Source: Arenibaculum pallidiluteum (GTDB lineage: Bacteria > Pseudomonadota > Alphaproteobacteria > Azospirillales > Azospirillaceae). Taken from it: a stretch of DNA of 64,000 nucleotides. Position numbers and translations under genes: made by a program. This document shows, piece after piece, positions 46,825 through 56,284 of the stretch. The stretch lies in assembly GCF_017355985.1 (NCBI RefSeq), contig NZ_JAFIQU010000017.1, positions 81,108 through 145,107 of the forward strand, in the 5' to 3' direction. Under the pieces are notes generated by a model, which worked only from the letters and a program-made list of their open reading frames with translations, did no database searches and was not told the DNA's origin. The stretch's first letter is position 1. Every line of letters starts with the position of its first letter.

Positions 46825-46960
46825 CGGCGCCCTGACGGATGTGCCCGCTCCGGGAGGCATGCCGCGTCATGCAGGCGTCACAGGACCTCCATGATGCTGA
46901 CTCCGAATTCGAGGCAGAGTCGATCCATCGCCTTGAGGGGCAGCGCGTGGGGAAAAGCGC

Positions 46961-47794
46961 ATGAGCATCGGGACTTCGCGGATGCGGCTCTCCACCCCGG
47001 ACACGTCCGGTGGCATCGAGGGTCTGGAGGTGCGGCTCGCCACGACGGCCGCCGAGATCGACGCGGCCCAGGCCCTGCGGCACCGGGTCTTCGCCGAGGA
47101 GCTCGGCGCGCTGATGCCGGCGGCGGCCGACGGGCGGGACGTCGATGCCTTCGATGCGGCATGCGACCACCTGATCATCCTGGACCATGCCTGCGCGTCC
47201 GGTCCGGCGGTCGTCGGCACCTACCGGCTGCTGAGGCGTTCGGTCGCCGAGCGCCGCGACGGCTTCTACACCGCGACCGAGTTCGACATCGCGCCCCTGC
47301 TGGCCCATCCCGGGGAGCTGCTGGAGCTCGGGCGGTCCTGCGTCGCGCGCTCGCACCGCACCCGCGCGACGATGCAGCTGCTGTGGCGGGGCATCTCGGC
47401 CTATGTGCTGCGGCACGGCGTCTCGCTGATGTTCGGCTGCGCGAGCCTGCCGGGGACCGACCTCGACGCGCTCGCCCCGGCCCTGGCCTACCTGCACCGA
47501 AATCACCTCGCGCCCGAGCCGCTGCGGGCGCGGGCGCTGCCCGGCCGGCACGTGGCGATGGACGGGCCGGGCGCCGCGGCGGCCCGGGCCGAGGACGCGG
47601 CGCGGCAGTTCGAGCTGCATGCGGGCATCGCCATGCTTCCGCCGCTCCTGAAGGGCTATCTCCGCGTCGGGGGCTTCGTCGGCGACGGCGCGGTCGTGGA
47701 TGCGGCCTTCAACACGACGGATGTCTGCCTGATCGTGCCCCTGGACGGCGTGTCGCGGAAATACGCCAACCACTTCCTTCACCGCGCCGCCTGA
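46961..47794 (+). CDS. olsB: L-ornithine N-alpha-acyltransferase (ornithine lipid synthesis)
   Basis: A 277-residue GNAT-like acyltransferase (Acetyltransf_5 family). It has LEVRLATTAAEIDAAQALRH, VFAEELGA, DAACDHLIILD, VVGTYRLLRR, YTATEFDI, LLELGRSCVARSHRTRATMQ and PPLLKGYLRVGG, the usual OlsB motifs. It transfers a 3-hydroxyacyl group from ACP to ornithine, making lyso-ornithine lipid. The ATG follows a GGGGAAAAG stretch. olsA is not adjacent. It is the first native gene after the island. Confidence 0.92.
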   Translation: MSIGTSRMRLSTPDTSGGIEGLEVRLATTAAEIDAAQALRHRVFAEELGALMPAAADGRDVDAFDAACDHLIILDHACASGPAVVGTYRLLRRSVAERRDGFYTATEFDIAPLLAHPGELLELGRSCVARSHRTRATMQLLWRGISAYVLRHGVSLMFGCASLPGTDLDALAPALAYLHRNHLAPEPLRARALPGRHVAMDGPGAAAARAEDAARQFELHAGIAMLPPLLKGYLRVGGFVGDGAVVDAAFNTTDVCLIVPLDGVSRKYANHFLHRAA

Positions 47795-47962
47795 GCATCC
47801 CCGCGCCCGCATGCGGATCCGCTTTGCTCGGGGTAGCCTTGCGGGATAGGCGCATGTCCCGCCGCGTGCGCGGCTGTTAAATGGGCCCCGAATGAATGGG
47901 CCCTGCCCGGCCGGGTGTCTGGCCGCCGGGACGTCCGCCCGCCGCCCGCGGAGACCTGCGCC

Positions 47963-49825
47963 ATGTTCCGTCGCTTCGAGGGCCTCGTCGAGCCGACCGC
48001 GCGCGGCACGCCGGGCGAGCCGCCCGACGGCCTGCTGCGCTTCTACTGGTTCTTCCTGCGCCAGGTGCGCTGGCCCTTCGCGGCCCTGCTGACGCTGAGC
48101 CTGCTGCTCGCCCTAACCGACGCGGCGATCCCCGTCTTCGTCGGGCGCGTCGTGAAGCTGGTCTCCGAGGACGCCCCCGGCATCGCCGATCCCGGGGCCT
48201 TCCTGGCCGCGCATTGGCGGATGCTGGGCGGCATGGCGCTGGTGCTGCTGCTCGTGCGGCCCGTACTGACGCTGATGCAGACGCTGTTCCAGTACCAGGC
48301 CATCGCACCGGGCTTCACCGGGCTGATCCGCTGGCAGGCCCACTGGCACGTGGTGCGGCAGAGCCTGGGCTTCTTCCAGAACGACTTCGCCGGGCGTATC
48401 GCCTCGCGCGTCCTGGAGACCGGCCATGCGCTGCGCCAGAGCCTGGTCAGCACCATCAACATCATCTGGTACATGTCGATTTACGCCACCAGCGCGCTGG
48501 TGCTGATGGCGGGCAGCGACTGGCGCCTCGCCCTGCCGACTCTCGGCTGGCTCGCCTGCTACGTGGGGCTGCTGGCGCTGCTGATCCCGCGCATCCGCGC
48601 GGGGTCCATCAGGCTCTCGGACGCCAAGTCGCGGGTCACCGGCCGGGTCGTCGACAGCTACACCAACATCCTGACCGTCAAGCTCTTCGCCCGCCCGCAG
48701 GAGGAGGACGCCTTCGTCCGCCGCTCGCTGGACGATCACGTGCGCCTGCACCGCGAGCAGCTCCGCCGGTTCTCCGTCCTGAACATCGTGCTGACCGCGC
48801 TGAACATGCTGCTGGTCGCCACGACCACGGCCGTCGCTCTGCTGCTGTGGTCGCGCGGCACGGTCGGCGTTCAGGAGGTCGCGACCGTGCTGCCGCTGGC
48901 GCTGCAGATCACGGCGCTGGGCAGCCGCTTCGCCTTCGAGGTTACCGAGATCTTCGAGCAGTTCGGCGTCGTGCAGGAGGGCATGCGCGCCATCGCCCGT
49001 CCGATCGCCGTGACCGACCCGCCGGGCGCGCGGCGGCTGGAGATCCGGGGAGGCGCCGTGGAGTTCGACCGCATCCGCTTCGGCTACGGGCGCGAGGCCG
49101 GGGTGATCGACGGGCTGTCCCTGCGTATCGCCCCCGGCGAGAAGATCGGCTTGGTCGGCCGCTCCGGCGCGGGCAAGTCGACGCTGGTCAACCTGCTGCT
49201 GCGCTTCTACGACCTCGAGGGCGGGCGCATCCTGATCGACGGACAGGACATCGCCGGCGTGACGCAGGAGAGCCTGCGCGCCCAGATCTCGGTCGTCACC
49301 CAGGACACCTCGCTGCTGCACCGCTCGATCCGCGAGAACATCCTCTACGGCCGCCCCGACGCCGGGGAGGCGGCCATGCTGGAGGCCGCGCGCCGCGCAC
49401 ATGCCCACGACTTCATCCAGGAGCTCGAGGACTGGCACGGCCGCCGCGGCTACGACGCCCATGTCGGCGAGCGCGGCGTGAAGCTCTCGGGCGGGCAGCG
49501 CCAGCGCATCGCGATCGCGCGCGTGATCCTGAAGGACGCGCCGATCCTGATCCTGGACGAGGCGACCTCCGCCCTCGACTCCGAGATCGAGGCCGCGATC
49601 CAGGAGCAGCTCGAGGGCCTGATGGAGGGCAAGACGGTGATCGCCATCGCCCACCGCCTGTCGACCATCGCGCGCATGGACCGGCTGGTGATCCTGGACC
49701 GCGGCCGCATCGTCGAGCAGGGCAGCCACGCCGAGCTGCTCGCCCAGGGGGGCCACTACGCGCGGCTCTGGCGCCGTCAGTCCGGCGGCTTCCTGGGCGA
49801 GGTCGAGGAGACCGCTGCCGAGTGA
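47963..49825 (+). CDS. ABC exporter, fused membrane-ATPase (MsbA/multidrug type)
   Basis: A 620-residue half-transporter. Six helices (about residues 35-320: FAALLTLSLLLALTDAAIPV, GMALVLLLVRPVLTLMQTLF) are followed by an ATPase domain with Walker A GRSGAGKSTL, Q-loop VVTQDTSLLHRSIRENILYG, signature LSGGQRQRIAIARV, Walker B ILILDEATSALDS and H-loop IAHRLSTIA. It dimerises to export lipids or drugs. The ATG at 47963 has GGAGACC upstream. Its place right after olsB hints at membrane-lipid handling, but the substrate is unknown. Confidence 0.92.
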   Translation: MFRRFEGLVEPTARGTPGEPPDGLLRFYWFFLRQVRWPFAALLTLSLLLALTDAAIPVFVGRVVKLVSEDAPGIADPGAFLAAHWRMLGGMALVLLLVRPVLTLMQTLFQYQAIAPGFTGLIRWQAHWHVVRQSLGFFQNDFAGRIASRVLETGHALRQSLVSTINIIWYMSIYATSALVLMAGSDWRLALPTLGWLACYVGLLALLIPRIRAGSIRLSDAKSRVTGRVVDSYTNILTVKLFARPQEEDAFVRRSLDDHVRLHREQLRRFSVLNIVLTALNMLLVATTTAVALLLWSRGTVGVQEVATVLPLALQITALGSRFAFEVTEIFEQFGVVQEGMRAIARPIAVTDPPGARRLEIRGGAVEFDRIRFGYGREAGVIDGLSLRIAPGEKIGLVGRSGAGKSTLVNLLLRFYDLEGGRILIDGQDIAGVTQESLRAQISVVTQDTSLLHRSIRENILYGRPDAGEAAMLEAARRAHAHDFIQELEDWHGRRGYDAHVGERGVKLSGGQRQRIAIARVILKDAPILILDEATSALDSEIEAAIQEQLEGLMEGKTVIAIAHRLSTIARMDRLVILDRGRIVEQGSHAELLAQGGHYARLWRRQSGGFLGEVEETAAE

Positions 49826-49847
49826 GCCCCGGCACTGGCGCAGCCGG

Positions 49848-50306
49848 TCAGGTCTGCCAGCCCCGGACCAGCGCCGCCGCCAGGGCGTCCGGCGGCGCGT
49901 TCTCGGGCCAGGCGGGCACCCCCTCGGGGATCGCGATCCAGGGCTGCTTGCGCCTCGTCCAGATATGGGCCGCGACGTGGAGGGCATCGCTCTCGTCCAG
50001 CGTGCCCGCGCGCATGATCACGACGCCCGGGCGCGCGCTGTTCGTGTTGTAGAGGCGTGTGTGGCAGGTCCCGCAGACCCGCTGGCGCGAGACGCGGCCG
50101 CTCGGCGAGACGAGCTCGTAGATCTCGGTGGGCCCGGACACCGCGAGCAGGTCCTCGGCCAGGACGAGCTGCTGGCTGAAGGCGCTTCCCGACCAGGTCT
50201 GGCAGTCGCGGCAATGGCAGGCATAGGCCGGCGGCAGGCGGTCGAGGGCGAGGACATAGCGGACCGCGCCGCAGCGACAGCCTCCCTTCACGCTTCCATC
50301 CGCCAT
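49848..50306 (-). CDS. GFA-family (glutathione-dependent formaldehyde-activating-like) protein
   Basis: A 152-residue zinc protein of the GFA/CENP-V fold. Zinc-binding Cys are seen in GGCRCGAVRY, CHCRDCQTWSGSAF and VCGTCHTRLYNTNS. The length matches small GFA proteins. Family members may form adducts with glutathione or simply bind zinc; enzymatic activity is unproven. It is convergent with the ABC exporter gene (22-bp gap). Confidence 0.88.
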   Translation of the reverse strand: MADGSVKGGCRCGAVRYVLALDRLPPAYACHCRDCQTWSGSAFSQQLVLAEDLLAVSGPTEIYELVSPSGRVSRQRVCGTCHTRLYNTNSARPGVVIMRAGTLDESDALHVAAHIWTRRKQPWIAIPEGVPAWPENAPPDALAAALVRGWQT

Positions 50307-50418
50307 GGAGATGCCCAGCCCTACCGGATCGACCCGGCACCAACTGCAGCCCGCCGCGCGGGTCCCGTCAAGGCGTCATTCCCGGGCCCGATGCCGGAAT
50401 GGACGGGTGGGCCCGGCA

Positions 50419-51312
50419 TCAAAGCCCAGCCAGTGACAGCCGCGCCGCGATGAAGTCGATCAGCGCGCGTGTCCGGTTCGGGACGCCGGCACCCGCGGGC
50501 CACAGCAGGTGTACGGGCGTGCGCGCGAGCTCGTGCCCCGCCAGGACCAGCTCGATCCGGCCCGCGTCGAGCAGGCCGCGGATCTGGTAGAGCGGTGCGA
50601 TCGCGATCCCGAGGCCTGCGGCCGCAGCCTCGTTGCGCGCGGGCGCGCTGTCGGAGCGGAAGCGGCCGCGCACCTCGACCGGCTCGGCGGCGGGGGCCTC
50701 GCCGAAGACCCAAGTCTCGGTGCGGCCTGCCGTGCGCCGCAGGATGCAGTCATGCGCCGCGAGATCGCGCGGATGCTGCGGCCGCCCGCGCGCCGCGAAA
50801 TAGCCCGGCGCCCCGAAGGCGACGCGCCGGACGGCGCCCAGGCGCCGGGCCTGCAGGGACGAATCGGCGAGGCTCCCGATCCGCAGCGCGAGGTCGAGCC
50901 CGTTCTCGACCAGGCCCACGGCCTCGTCGGCCAGCGCGAGCTCGATCTCGATCCCGGGATGCCGCTCCATGAAGGCCGTCAGGATCGGCATCAGGTAGAG
51001 CGGTCCGAACTGGGTCGATGCGCCGATCCGGACGCGCCCGGTCAGCGGGCCGCCGCGGGCCGCGAGCTCGTCGCGGGCCAGCGCGATGTCCGACAGCGCC
51101 GCCTTGATGCGCCGGTGGAAGGCGAGACCCGCCTCCGTCGGCCGCAGCCGCCGCGTCGTGCGCGCCACCAGCGCCACGCCCAACTCGCGCTCCAGCGACG
51201 CGAGCGCGCGGCTCACCGCCTGCAGCGACCGACCGAGCTGGCGCGCCGCGCCCGTCAGGCTGCCCTGCTCCACCACGGCGACGAAGGCGGCATAGTCCTC
51301 GAGCGAGGCCAT
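50419..51312 (-). CDS. LysR-family regulator, divergent to the HbpS-like gene
   Basis: A 297-residue LysR regulator of the AaeR/CrgA-like branch. Winged helix: EDYAAFVAVVEQGSLTGAAR, then QLGRSLQAVSRALASLEREL. Effector domain: GRVRIGASTQFGPLYLMPIL and LPGYFAARG-like FGAPGYFAARGRPQ. A perfect inverted repeat lies 5 nt in front of its ATG. It should control itself and the divergent HbpS/GlcG-like gene. Confidence 0.9.
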   Translation of the reverse strand: MASLEDYAAFVAVVEQGSLTGAARQLGRSLQAVSRALASLERELGVALVARTTRRLRPTEAGLAFHRRIKAALSDIALARDELAARGGPLTGRVRIGASTQFGPLYLMPILTAFMERHPGIEIELALADEAVGLVENGLDLALRIGSLADSSLQARRLGAVRRVAFGAPGYFAARGRPQHPRDLAAHDCILRRTAGRTETWVFGEAPAAEPVEVRGRFRSDSAPARNEAAAAGLGIAIAPLYQIRGLLDAGRIELVLAGHELARTPVHLLWPAGAGVPNRTRALIDFIAARLSLAGL

Positions 51313-51317
51313 GGTCC

Positions 51318-51342
51318 CATTCTCCCGGAAACCGGGAGAATG
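51318..51342. promoter_or_regulatory. perfect inverted repeat operator of the LysR/HbpS pair
   Basis: An 11-bp perfect inverted repeat (CATTCTCCCGG and CCGGGAGAATG, spacer AAA) lies between the divergent genes, right at the lysR start. It is a clear palindrome for a dimeric regulator and would also block the lysR ribosome site. Confidence 0.65.
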
Positions 51343-51445
51343 TTTCCCGTCAAGCCGGGATATTCAAGCGTCGCGCGCTGGGCTACCCAGGGGCGGCCAA
51401 GGACAGCGGCGCCGGAGACCGGCACGAAGGAAAGGAGACCGGACC

Positions 51446-51958
51446 ATGGCGAATGCTGGACTGCCGCAGGGCATCCTCGAATACGGGCCGCCGATCACGC
51501 ATGCGGAGGCCGGGCGCGTGACGGCGGCGGCCGAGGCGAAGGCCCGGGCCGAGGGATGGCCCGTGGTGATCGCGATCGTCGACGGCGGCGGCCATCTCGT
51601 GATGCTGCACCGGCTTGACCACGCCCAGCTCGGCAGCATCGAGGTCGCCCGGCGCAAGGCCGAGACCTCGGTGAACTTCAAGCGGCCGACGAAGGTCCTG
51701 GACGACCTGCTCCAGGGCGGCGGCCCGGGGCTGCGCATGTTGGCGCTCGGCGACGCCTGCCCGATCGAGGGTGGCGTCCCGCTGCTGCGCGACGGCAGGC
51801 TGGCCGGCGCCATCGGCGTTTCCGGCATGCAGTCCGCCCAGGATGCCCAGGTGGCGGAGGCGGGCGCCGCGGCGCTGGCTGAGCCGGAACCAGAGCCTGG
51901 CCGGACCGCTCGGGCTCCGGCCGGTCAGGCCACCCTGGCCTGCCTCAAAGACGCGTAG
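51446..51958 (+). CDS. GlcG/HbpS family protein
   Basis: A 170-residue protein of the haem-binding HbpS/GlcG fold: [55 protein letters not shown], and [20 protein letters not shown]. The family binds haem or small ligands, and its function is often unclear. A GGAGA site precedes the ATG. The last 30 residues (from about [10 protein letters not shown]) are unlike the family and overlap the convergent hydrolase gene by 34 bp, so the native stop may have been lost. Confidence 0.85.
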   Translation: MANAGLPQGILEYGPPITHAEAGRVTAAAEAKARAEGWPVVIAIVDGGGHLVMLHRLDHAQLGSIEVARRKAETSVNFKRPTKVLDDLLQGGGPGLRMLALGDACPIEGGVPLLRDGRLAGAIGVSGMQSAQDAQVAEAGAAALAEPEPEPGRTARAPAGQATLACLKDA

Positions 51959-53118
51959 AATGCGGTTTCGAAATCCACGTAGCCGCCGAACGAGATGGGA
52001 TCGCCGAAGGGCAGGATCTGCGTCGCCCAGAAGCCGCCGTAACCGTTCCCCCGGTCGATGTGGAAGAACAGGTTGGCCAGCCCGGCCCAGCCGAGGCAGC
52101 CGGCGGGCCGCCCGGTCGGCGCCTCCTCGTCGTTGACCATGAAGGTGAAGGACCAGGACTTCGAAAGGCCCGGGAAGAACTCCGCATCGTTCGAAAGCGA
52201 CGGGATCACGCCGGGGAGCATCCTGACCTTCAGGTTGCCGAGGTGGTTCTTCTCGGCCATGCGCACGGTCTCGGCCTTGAGGACGCGCCCGTGCTCGCCC
52301 TGGCCGTCGTTGAGCCACATGCGGATGAACCGCATGTAGTCGCCCACCGTGCCGTAGAGGCCGTGCCCGCCCATGTGGACCTCGGGCTTCGCGGGCAGCT
52401 CGAAGTCCATCGGCGTCAGCGAGCCGTCGGCGTTGCGCGCATGCATCCCGGCGAGCCTGGCGCGCAGCCCGTCGTCGAGCTCGAACGTCATGTCGCGGAT
52501 GCCGAGCGGCTTGAAGATGCGCGTCTTGAGGACTTCGCCGAGCCGGTGCCCGGTGATGCCCTCGACGACCTGGCCACACCAGTCGATGTTGCTGCCGTAT
52601 TCCCATCCCTCGCCGGGATCGAAGAGCAGCGGCGTCATCAGCGCGGCCTTGGTCGCCGTGACCACGCTCGGCTGGCCCTTCTCCTGGGCCAGCCGGAAGT
52701 AGGTCCGGTTGAAGAACTCGTAGCCGAAGCCCGCCGTGTGCAGCATCAGCATGCGCGTGGTCACCGCGCGCCTCGGTGCGCGGAGCCTCGGCTCCCCGTT
52801 CTCGTCGAACCCCTCGATGACCTGGATCCGGCCGATGTCCGGCGCGTAGGTGCTGGCCGGCGCGTCGAGGTCGAGCCTGCCCTCCTCGACGAGCTGCAGG
52901 ACCGCGGTGCCGGTGATCACCTTGGTCGTGGAGAACAGGGCGAAGACGGTGTCGGTCGACATGGCGTCGTCGCGGTCGAGCCGTCGCTTCCCCGCGGCCC
53001 CCTCGTATATGTTCCGGTCGCGGTCCGTGACCATCGCGACCACGCCGGGAACGCGCGGGTCCGAGGTGATGACGCCATTCAGGATCGCATCCGCTGCGCC
53101 ATTGAAATCGCCTGGCAT
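51925..53118 (-). CDS. serine hydrolase, beta-lactamase/esterase EstB family
   Basis: A 397-residue class C beta-lactamase-like hydrolase. The catalytic SxxK is in [12 protein letters not shown]. The Tyr motif region is [12 protein letters not shown] (YxN-type), and the third motif is near [10 protein letters not shown]. There is no signal peptide, which argues for a cytoplasmic esterase or lactamhydrolase rather than a resistance enzyme. The ATG follows AGGGAGG. It stands alone. Confidence 0.88.
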   Translation of the reverse strand: MPGDFNGAADAILNGVITSDPRVPGVVAMVTDRDRNIYEGAAGKRRLDRDDAMSTDTVFALFSTTKVITGTAVLQLVEEGRLDLDAPASTYAPDIGRIQVIEGFDENGEPRLRAPRRAVTTRMLMLHTAGFGYEFFNRTYFRLAQEKGQPSVVTATKAALMTPLLFDPGEGWEYGSNIDWCGQVVEGITGHRLGEVLKTRIFKPLGIRDMTFELDDGLRARLAGMHARNADGSLTPMDFELPAKPEVHMGGHGLYGTVGDYMRFIRMWLNDGQGEHGRVLKAETVRMAEKNHLGNLKVRMLPGVIPSLSNDAEFFPGLSKSWSFTFMVNDEEAPTGRPAGCLGWAGLANLFFHIDRGNGYGGFWATQILPFGDPISFGGYVDFETAFYASLRQARVA

Positions 53119-53510
53119 CTTCGTCCCTCCCTGACTGGAAGCGTCTCTTCCGGTCTCGCGGCCCGCCTCGACGATCCGTCCAGCGGGGCCTCGCCGGCGT
53201 GCGGCGGAGGTGCCGGCACGGAAGTGACCGGACGGGAGACCCGCATCACCCGCGGCATTCCTGCGGCAGGCGGCGACGCCGGCAGTATAGGACCGAACAC
53301 GGCCGGCTTCGCTGGCACCTTCGCGCCGGGATACCACGAGTTCGCCATGGCGACCGGATGGCGCCGGCGGCCTCGTCGGGGTGCGCCGCACTGTCCACAG
53401 GCTTCGACGCCGTCGAGCCGCACCGGCGGCACCCGGCTGGCCGTCGCCATCCCCTTGGACGACAGGGAGCGCATGCGATCCACACCGGCAGCGATCGAGG
53501 AGCGAGACCA
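53119..53510. other. intergenic region, nothing recognised
   Basis: No gene, repeat or clear promoter recognised in this GC-rich gap between the hydrolase and the broken response regulator. Confidence 0.4.
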
Positions 53511-53990
53511 ATGACGAGCGTGCTGCTCATCGACGATCATCCGACGGCGCTCCAGGGATGCCGGCGCGTCCTGCAGGACGAAGGTCCAGGACGTGCTGGA
53601 GGCGGGCGCCACCGGCTACCTGCTCAAGGACACGGCGCCGGAGGACTTCATCTCCGCCGTCCATGCGACCCGCCGCGGCCGCCCCTATCTCAGCCACCAG
53701 TTCGCCGTGCTGGTCGCCATGCTGGGCAGCCGCAAGAGCGAGAGCATGCTGGGCACGGTGCCCCCCCCCGCGAGCTCCAGACGCTGGCGCTGATCGCCGA
53801 CGGCAAGTCCTACGGCCAGATCGCCGACGAGCTGGGCGTCAGCTACAAGACCGTGGCCAACACCTGCTCGCAGCTCAAGGCGAAGCTCGGCGCCAGCAAC
53901 CTGCCCGAGCTGATCCGCATGTCGATGGAGTTCCTCTCCTCGTCTCCGAACCATCCGCGCCAGCCGGGCCTGACGCCGCGCCTCGCCTGA
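53511..53990 (+). pseudogene. broken NarL/FixJ response regulator
   Basis: The ATG starts a receiver domain ([20 protein letters not shown]), but after about 24 residues an internal deletion with a frame change joins it to the receiver's end (EAGATGYLLKDTAPEDFISA). This loses the phosphorylated Asp and about 70 residues. A second frame change follows at a run of nine C (53761-53769). In the new frame a good LuxR-type helix-turn-helix is found (RELQTLALIADGKSYGQIAD, then ELGVSYKTVANTCSQLKAKL). No partner kinase is nearby. As written it cannot give a normal regulator. Confidence 0.85.
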
Positions 53991-54033
53991 TTCCGGCGCG
54001 CGGTGTCGCCGCCCGGCGCGGCGCAGATGCCCT

Positions 54034-55905
54034 TCAGAGCGTCTTCAGGTACTCGATCAGGTCCATCCGCTCCTCGTGCGAGAGGCCCCGGCCGATGCGC
54101 CCCCGCTCGCGCGGCGCGTCCGGCGGGCCCTTGAACTCGTGCCCGGTGTTCCGGTTGCCGGGCAGCGTGGTGATGATCTCGAAGCCACCTTCCAGCGGCC
54201 CGGTCTCGTAGCCGACATTCACGGGGTCGAACTCGCGGCTGCCGAGATGGAAGGTCCTCGGCCGCTCCTCGGCCGGCTGCAGCAGCGCATAGAGGTTGGG
54301 AACCGACCCGTTGTGGAGATAGGGCGGAGTCGCCCAGATCCCGTCCAGCGGGCGGGCCTTGTAGCCGAGCGGGGCGCGGATCCCGTTCGGTCGGTTGCCG
54401 TTCAGGACGGCCCGCTCCGCCGCGCCGACCGGCGGGCTCTCCGCATCGTAGGCGGCGGTGACGACCTTCTCGACGACCTGCCCCAGGGCCGGGCCGAACG
54501 GGTAGGTGCCATCGGGGAAGGGTCCGGGATCGTCCGGGGCCAGACCCAGGTGCGAAGGCGCCCTGATGCGCCGCTCCCGCAGCCCGGTCGCCTGGGCGGG
54601 ATCCGTGCCGATCACGTCGAGGCCGACCACCGGAACGCGGAGATAGCGTTCCCCGGCCTGGTTCGGCTGCGTCCAGCGCCGCTCGTCCCAGAAGGCCGCC
54701 GTGTTGGGCGGCGGCCCATGGCAGGCGGCGCAGAGCTCCTGGTACAGGCCGCTCCCACGAGCCGCCTTCACGGGGTCGATCGGCGGCAGGATGTCCGCTG
54801 GCCAGCCCGGCGCCCTGAGCCCGGAGAACCCCGAGGCCGGGCCCGGCTGCTGCCCCCCGATCTGCAGCTCGATGGCGTGCAGCGTCCTGACCGGCACCGT
54901 GGACGCGAACAGCCGGCCGCCCGGGTTCGTCAGGTTAGCGAGCGCCCGCACCCCCATGGCCTCCCCGGCGTTGCGCACCATGGGCTGCTCGATGGATGCG
55001 TTGTACTGGACCCAGTCGAACCAGGACGTGCCCCAGAGATGGGGAAAGGCGACGGGTGCGTCCGCGGGCGCGTAGTTCGCGAGGTCGCCGAGCTGGAGCG
55101 CGAACACCTCGTTGCCGATGCGGTTGAGCGCGTCGAGCCGGCCGAAGCCCTCGGCCACGCTGCGGGGAGCCGCCGCGTCCTCCAGGGCGCGGAGCTGCTT
55201 CCCCCTGGCGACGGTCTCCGCGAGCTGCGTCTTCAGGGCCTGCCGTGCCTCCTCGTCATGCCCGGGGCCCAGGACCCGGTCGGCGAAACGCGCGAAGCGC
55301 AGAGGCAGCGCCTCCGTCAGGCCGATCGACATGCCGAGGGCGTCGCGGAACTTGCCAAGGTCGATCATCGCGGGGCCGCCCTCGACGCGGATGCTCGTTC
55401 CCCGATAGTCGAGCTGCCCGGTGTGGCAGGCGGCACAGGTTAGGCCGATATCGGTCATCGGCCGCCCGGTCGCGGGATTGAGCCAGGCCTTGCCGTCGCC
55501 GGGATTGACCTTCTCCCCGCCCCGCGCGAAGCCGATCGGCAGCCCGTCGGGGTTGATCCCCGGCCCCGCGGCGCTCGCAAGGAAACCGAACCCCGCCATG
55601 TAGTCGCCATCGCGCAGCAGCCCAGGCGACAAGACGGAGATCTCCGGGCGCTCGACCGCCACGAACCACTCGTAGGGAATGCCGAACGTCGCGGTCCCTT
55701 GTGAGACATGGTGGAACCAGCGCCGCTGCTCCGGCGTCCACTGCTGCTCGAGCAGGACCAGTCGGGCCGGCGGCGGGTATTGCGGCAGGCTCGGCGCCTC
55801 GGGCAGGGCATCCGAGCAGGCGGCGACGGCACAGGCGAGAAGGATGGCCGAGGCCCGTCGGACGGGAGCCGGCACCCGCCGCATCGCGAGGACATGATGA
55901 TCCAT
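54034..55905 (-). CDS. RoxA-like di-haem c-type cytochrome (lipoprotein signal)
   Basis: A 623-residue exported protein with a lipobox (ILLACAVAAC) and two haem c sites, CAACHTG near 150 and CAACHGP near 400. The size and layout fit the di-haem peroxidase-related group that includes the rubber oxygenases RoxA/RoxB, not short MauG/CcpA enzymes. Other conserved parts are GIPYEWFVAVERPE, HLWGTSWFDWVQYNAS and LDGIWATPPYLHNGSVPNLY. It may be an oxygenase or peroxidase acting on a hydrophobic substrate outside the inner membrane. The ATG at 55905 follows GGGGGG. Confidence 0.82.
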   Translation of the reverse strand: MDHHVLAMRRVPAPVRRASAILLACAVAACSDALPEAPSLPQYPPPARLVLLEQQWTPEQRRWFHHVSQGTATFGIPYEWFVAVERPEISVLSPGLLRDGDYMAGFGFLASAAGPGINPDGLPIGFARGGEKVNPGDGKAWLNPATGRPMTDIGLTCAACHTGQLDYRGTSIRVEGGPAMIDLGKFRDALGMSIGLTEALPLRFARFADRVLGPGHDEEARQALKTQLAETVARGKQLRALEDAAAPRSVAEGFGRLDALNRIGNEVFALQLGDLANYAPADAPVAFPHLWGTSWFDWVQYNASIEQPMVRNAGEAMGVRALANLTNPGGRLFASTVPVRTLHAIELQIGGQQPGPASGFSGLRAPGWPADILPPIDPVKAARGSGLYQELCAACHGPPPNTAAFWDERRWTQPNQAGERYLRVPVVGLDVIGTDPAQATGLRERRIRAPSHLGLAPDDPGPFPDGTYPFGPALGQVVEKVVTAAYDAESPPVGAAERAVLNGNRPNGIRAPLGYKARPLDGIWATPPYLHNGSVPNLYALLQPAEERPRTFHLGSREFDPVNVGYETGPLEGGFEIITTLPGNRNTGHEFKGPPDAPRERGRIGRGLSHEERMDLIEYLKTL

Positions 55906-56284
55906 GGCGAGCCCCCCATTTTTCGGTCCCGGGTCCAGAGACGATTCCGGGATTTCCCCGGTGCCGCCCGTCAGGCCGCAGAAGCCGGCCGTGATCGCGG
56001 GGCAGACACACACCGCCCCCGAGTGGCCGTCTCTTCGTTAACGGAATCGATGGTACAGGGCCTCGCCGAATTTCCCTCATTACTTTTTCGGATAATGCAA
56101 TGGCCTTACGATACTTCGCTCATTACAGTAGACATACAACGCCGCCCCACGCCTTCTTCGAAAGATGATCCCAGCCGCCGGGCCGGTTCCTCCGGCGGCT
56201 TGACGGGGCTTGCCGGCGCTTTCCGGGGGGCTTTGGCAGCGGAACTTGGCAGCGGAACTTGGCAGCGGAACTTGGCAGGACGGG
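55906..56284. other. intergenic region with hairpin and repeat array
   Basis: No gene. It holds the promoter region of the cytochrome gene (AT-rich 56075-56150), a 9-bp hairpin (AGCCGCCGG / CCGGCGGCT, 56173-56200) and the 13-bp repeat array B. Confidence 0.5.
56233..56278. repeat. 13-bp tandem repeat array B
   Basis: Three perfect copies and a half of TTGGCAGCGGAAC, ending 7 bp before the stop codon of the DUF3891 gene. It has the same period and a similar core (GG-CAGCGGAA) to array A at 19335-19379. Confidence 0.9.
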
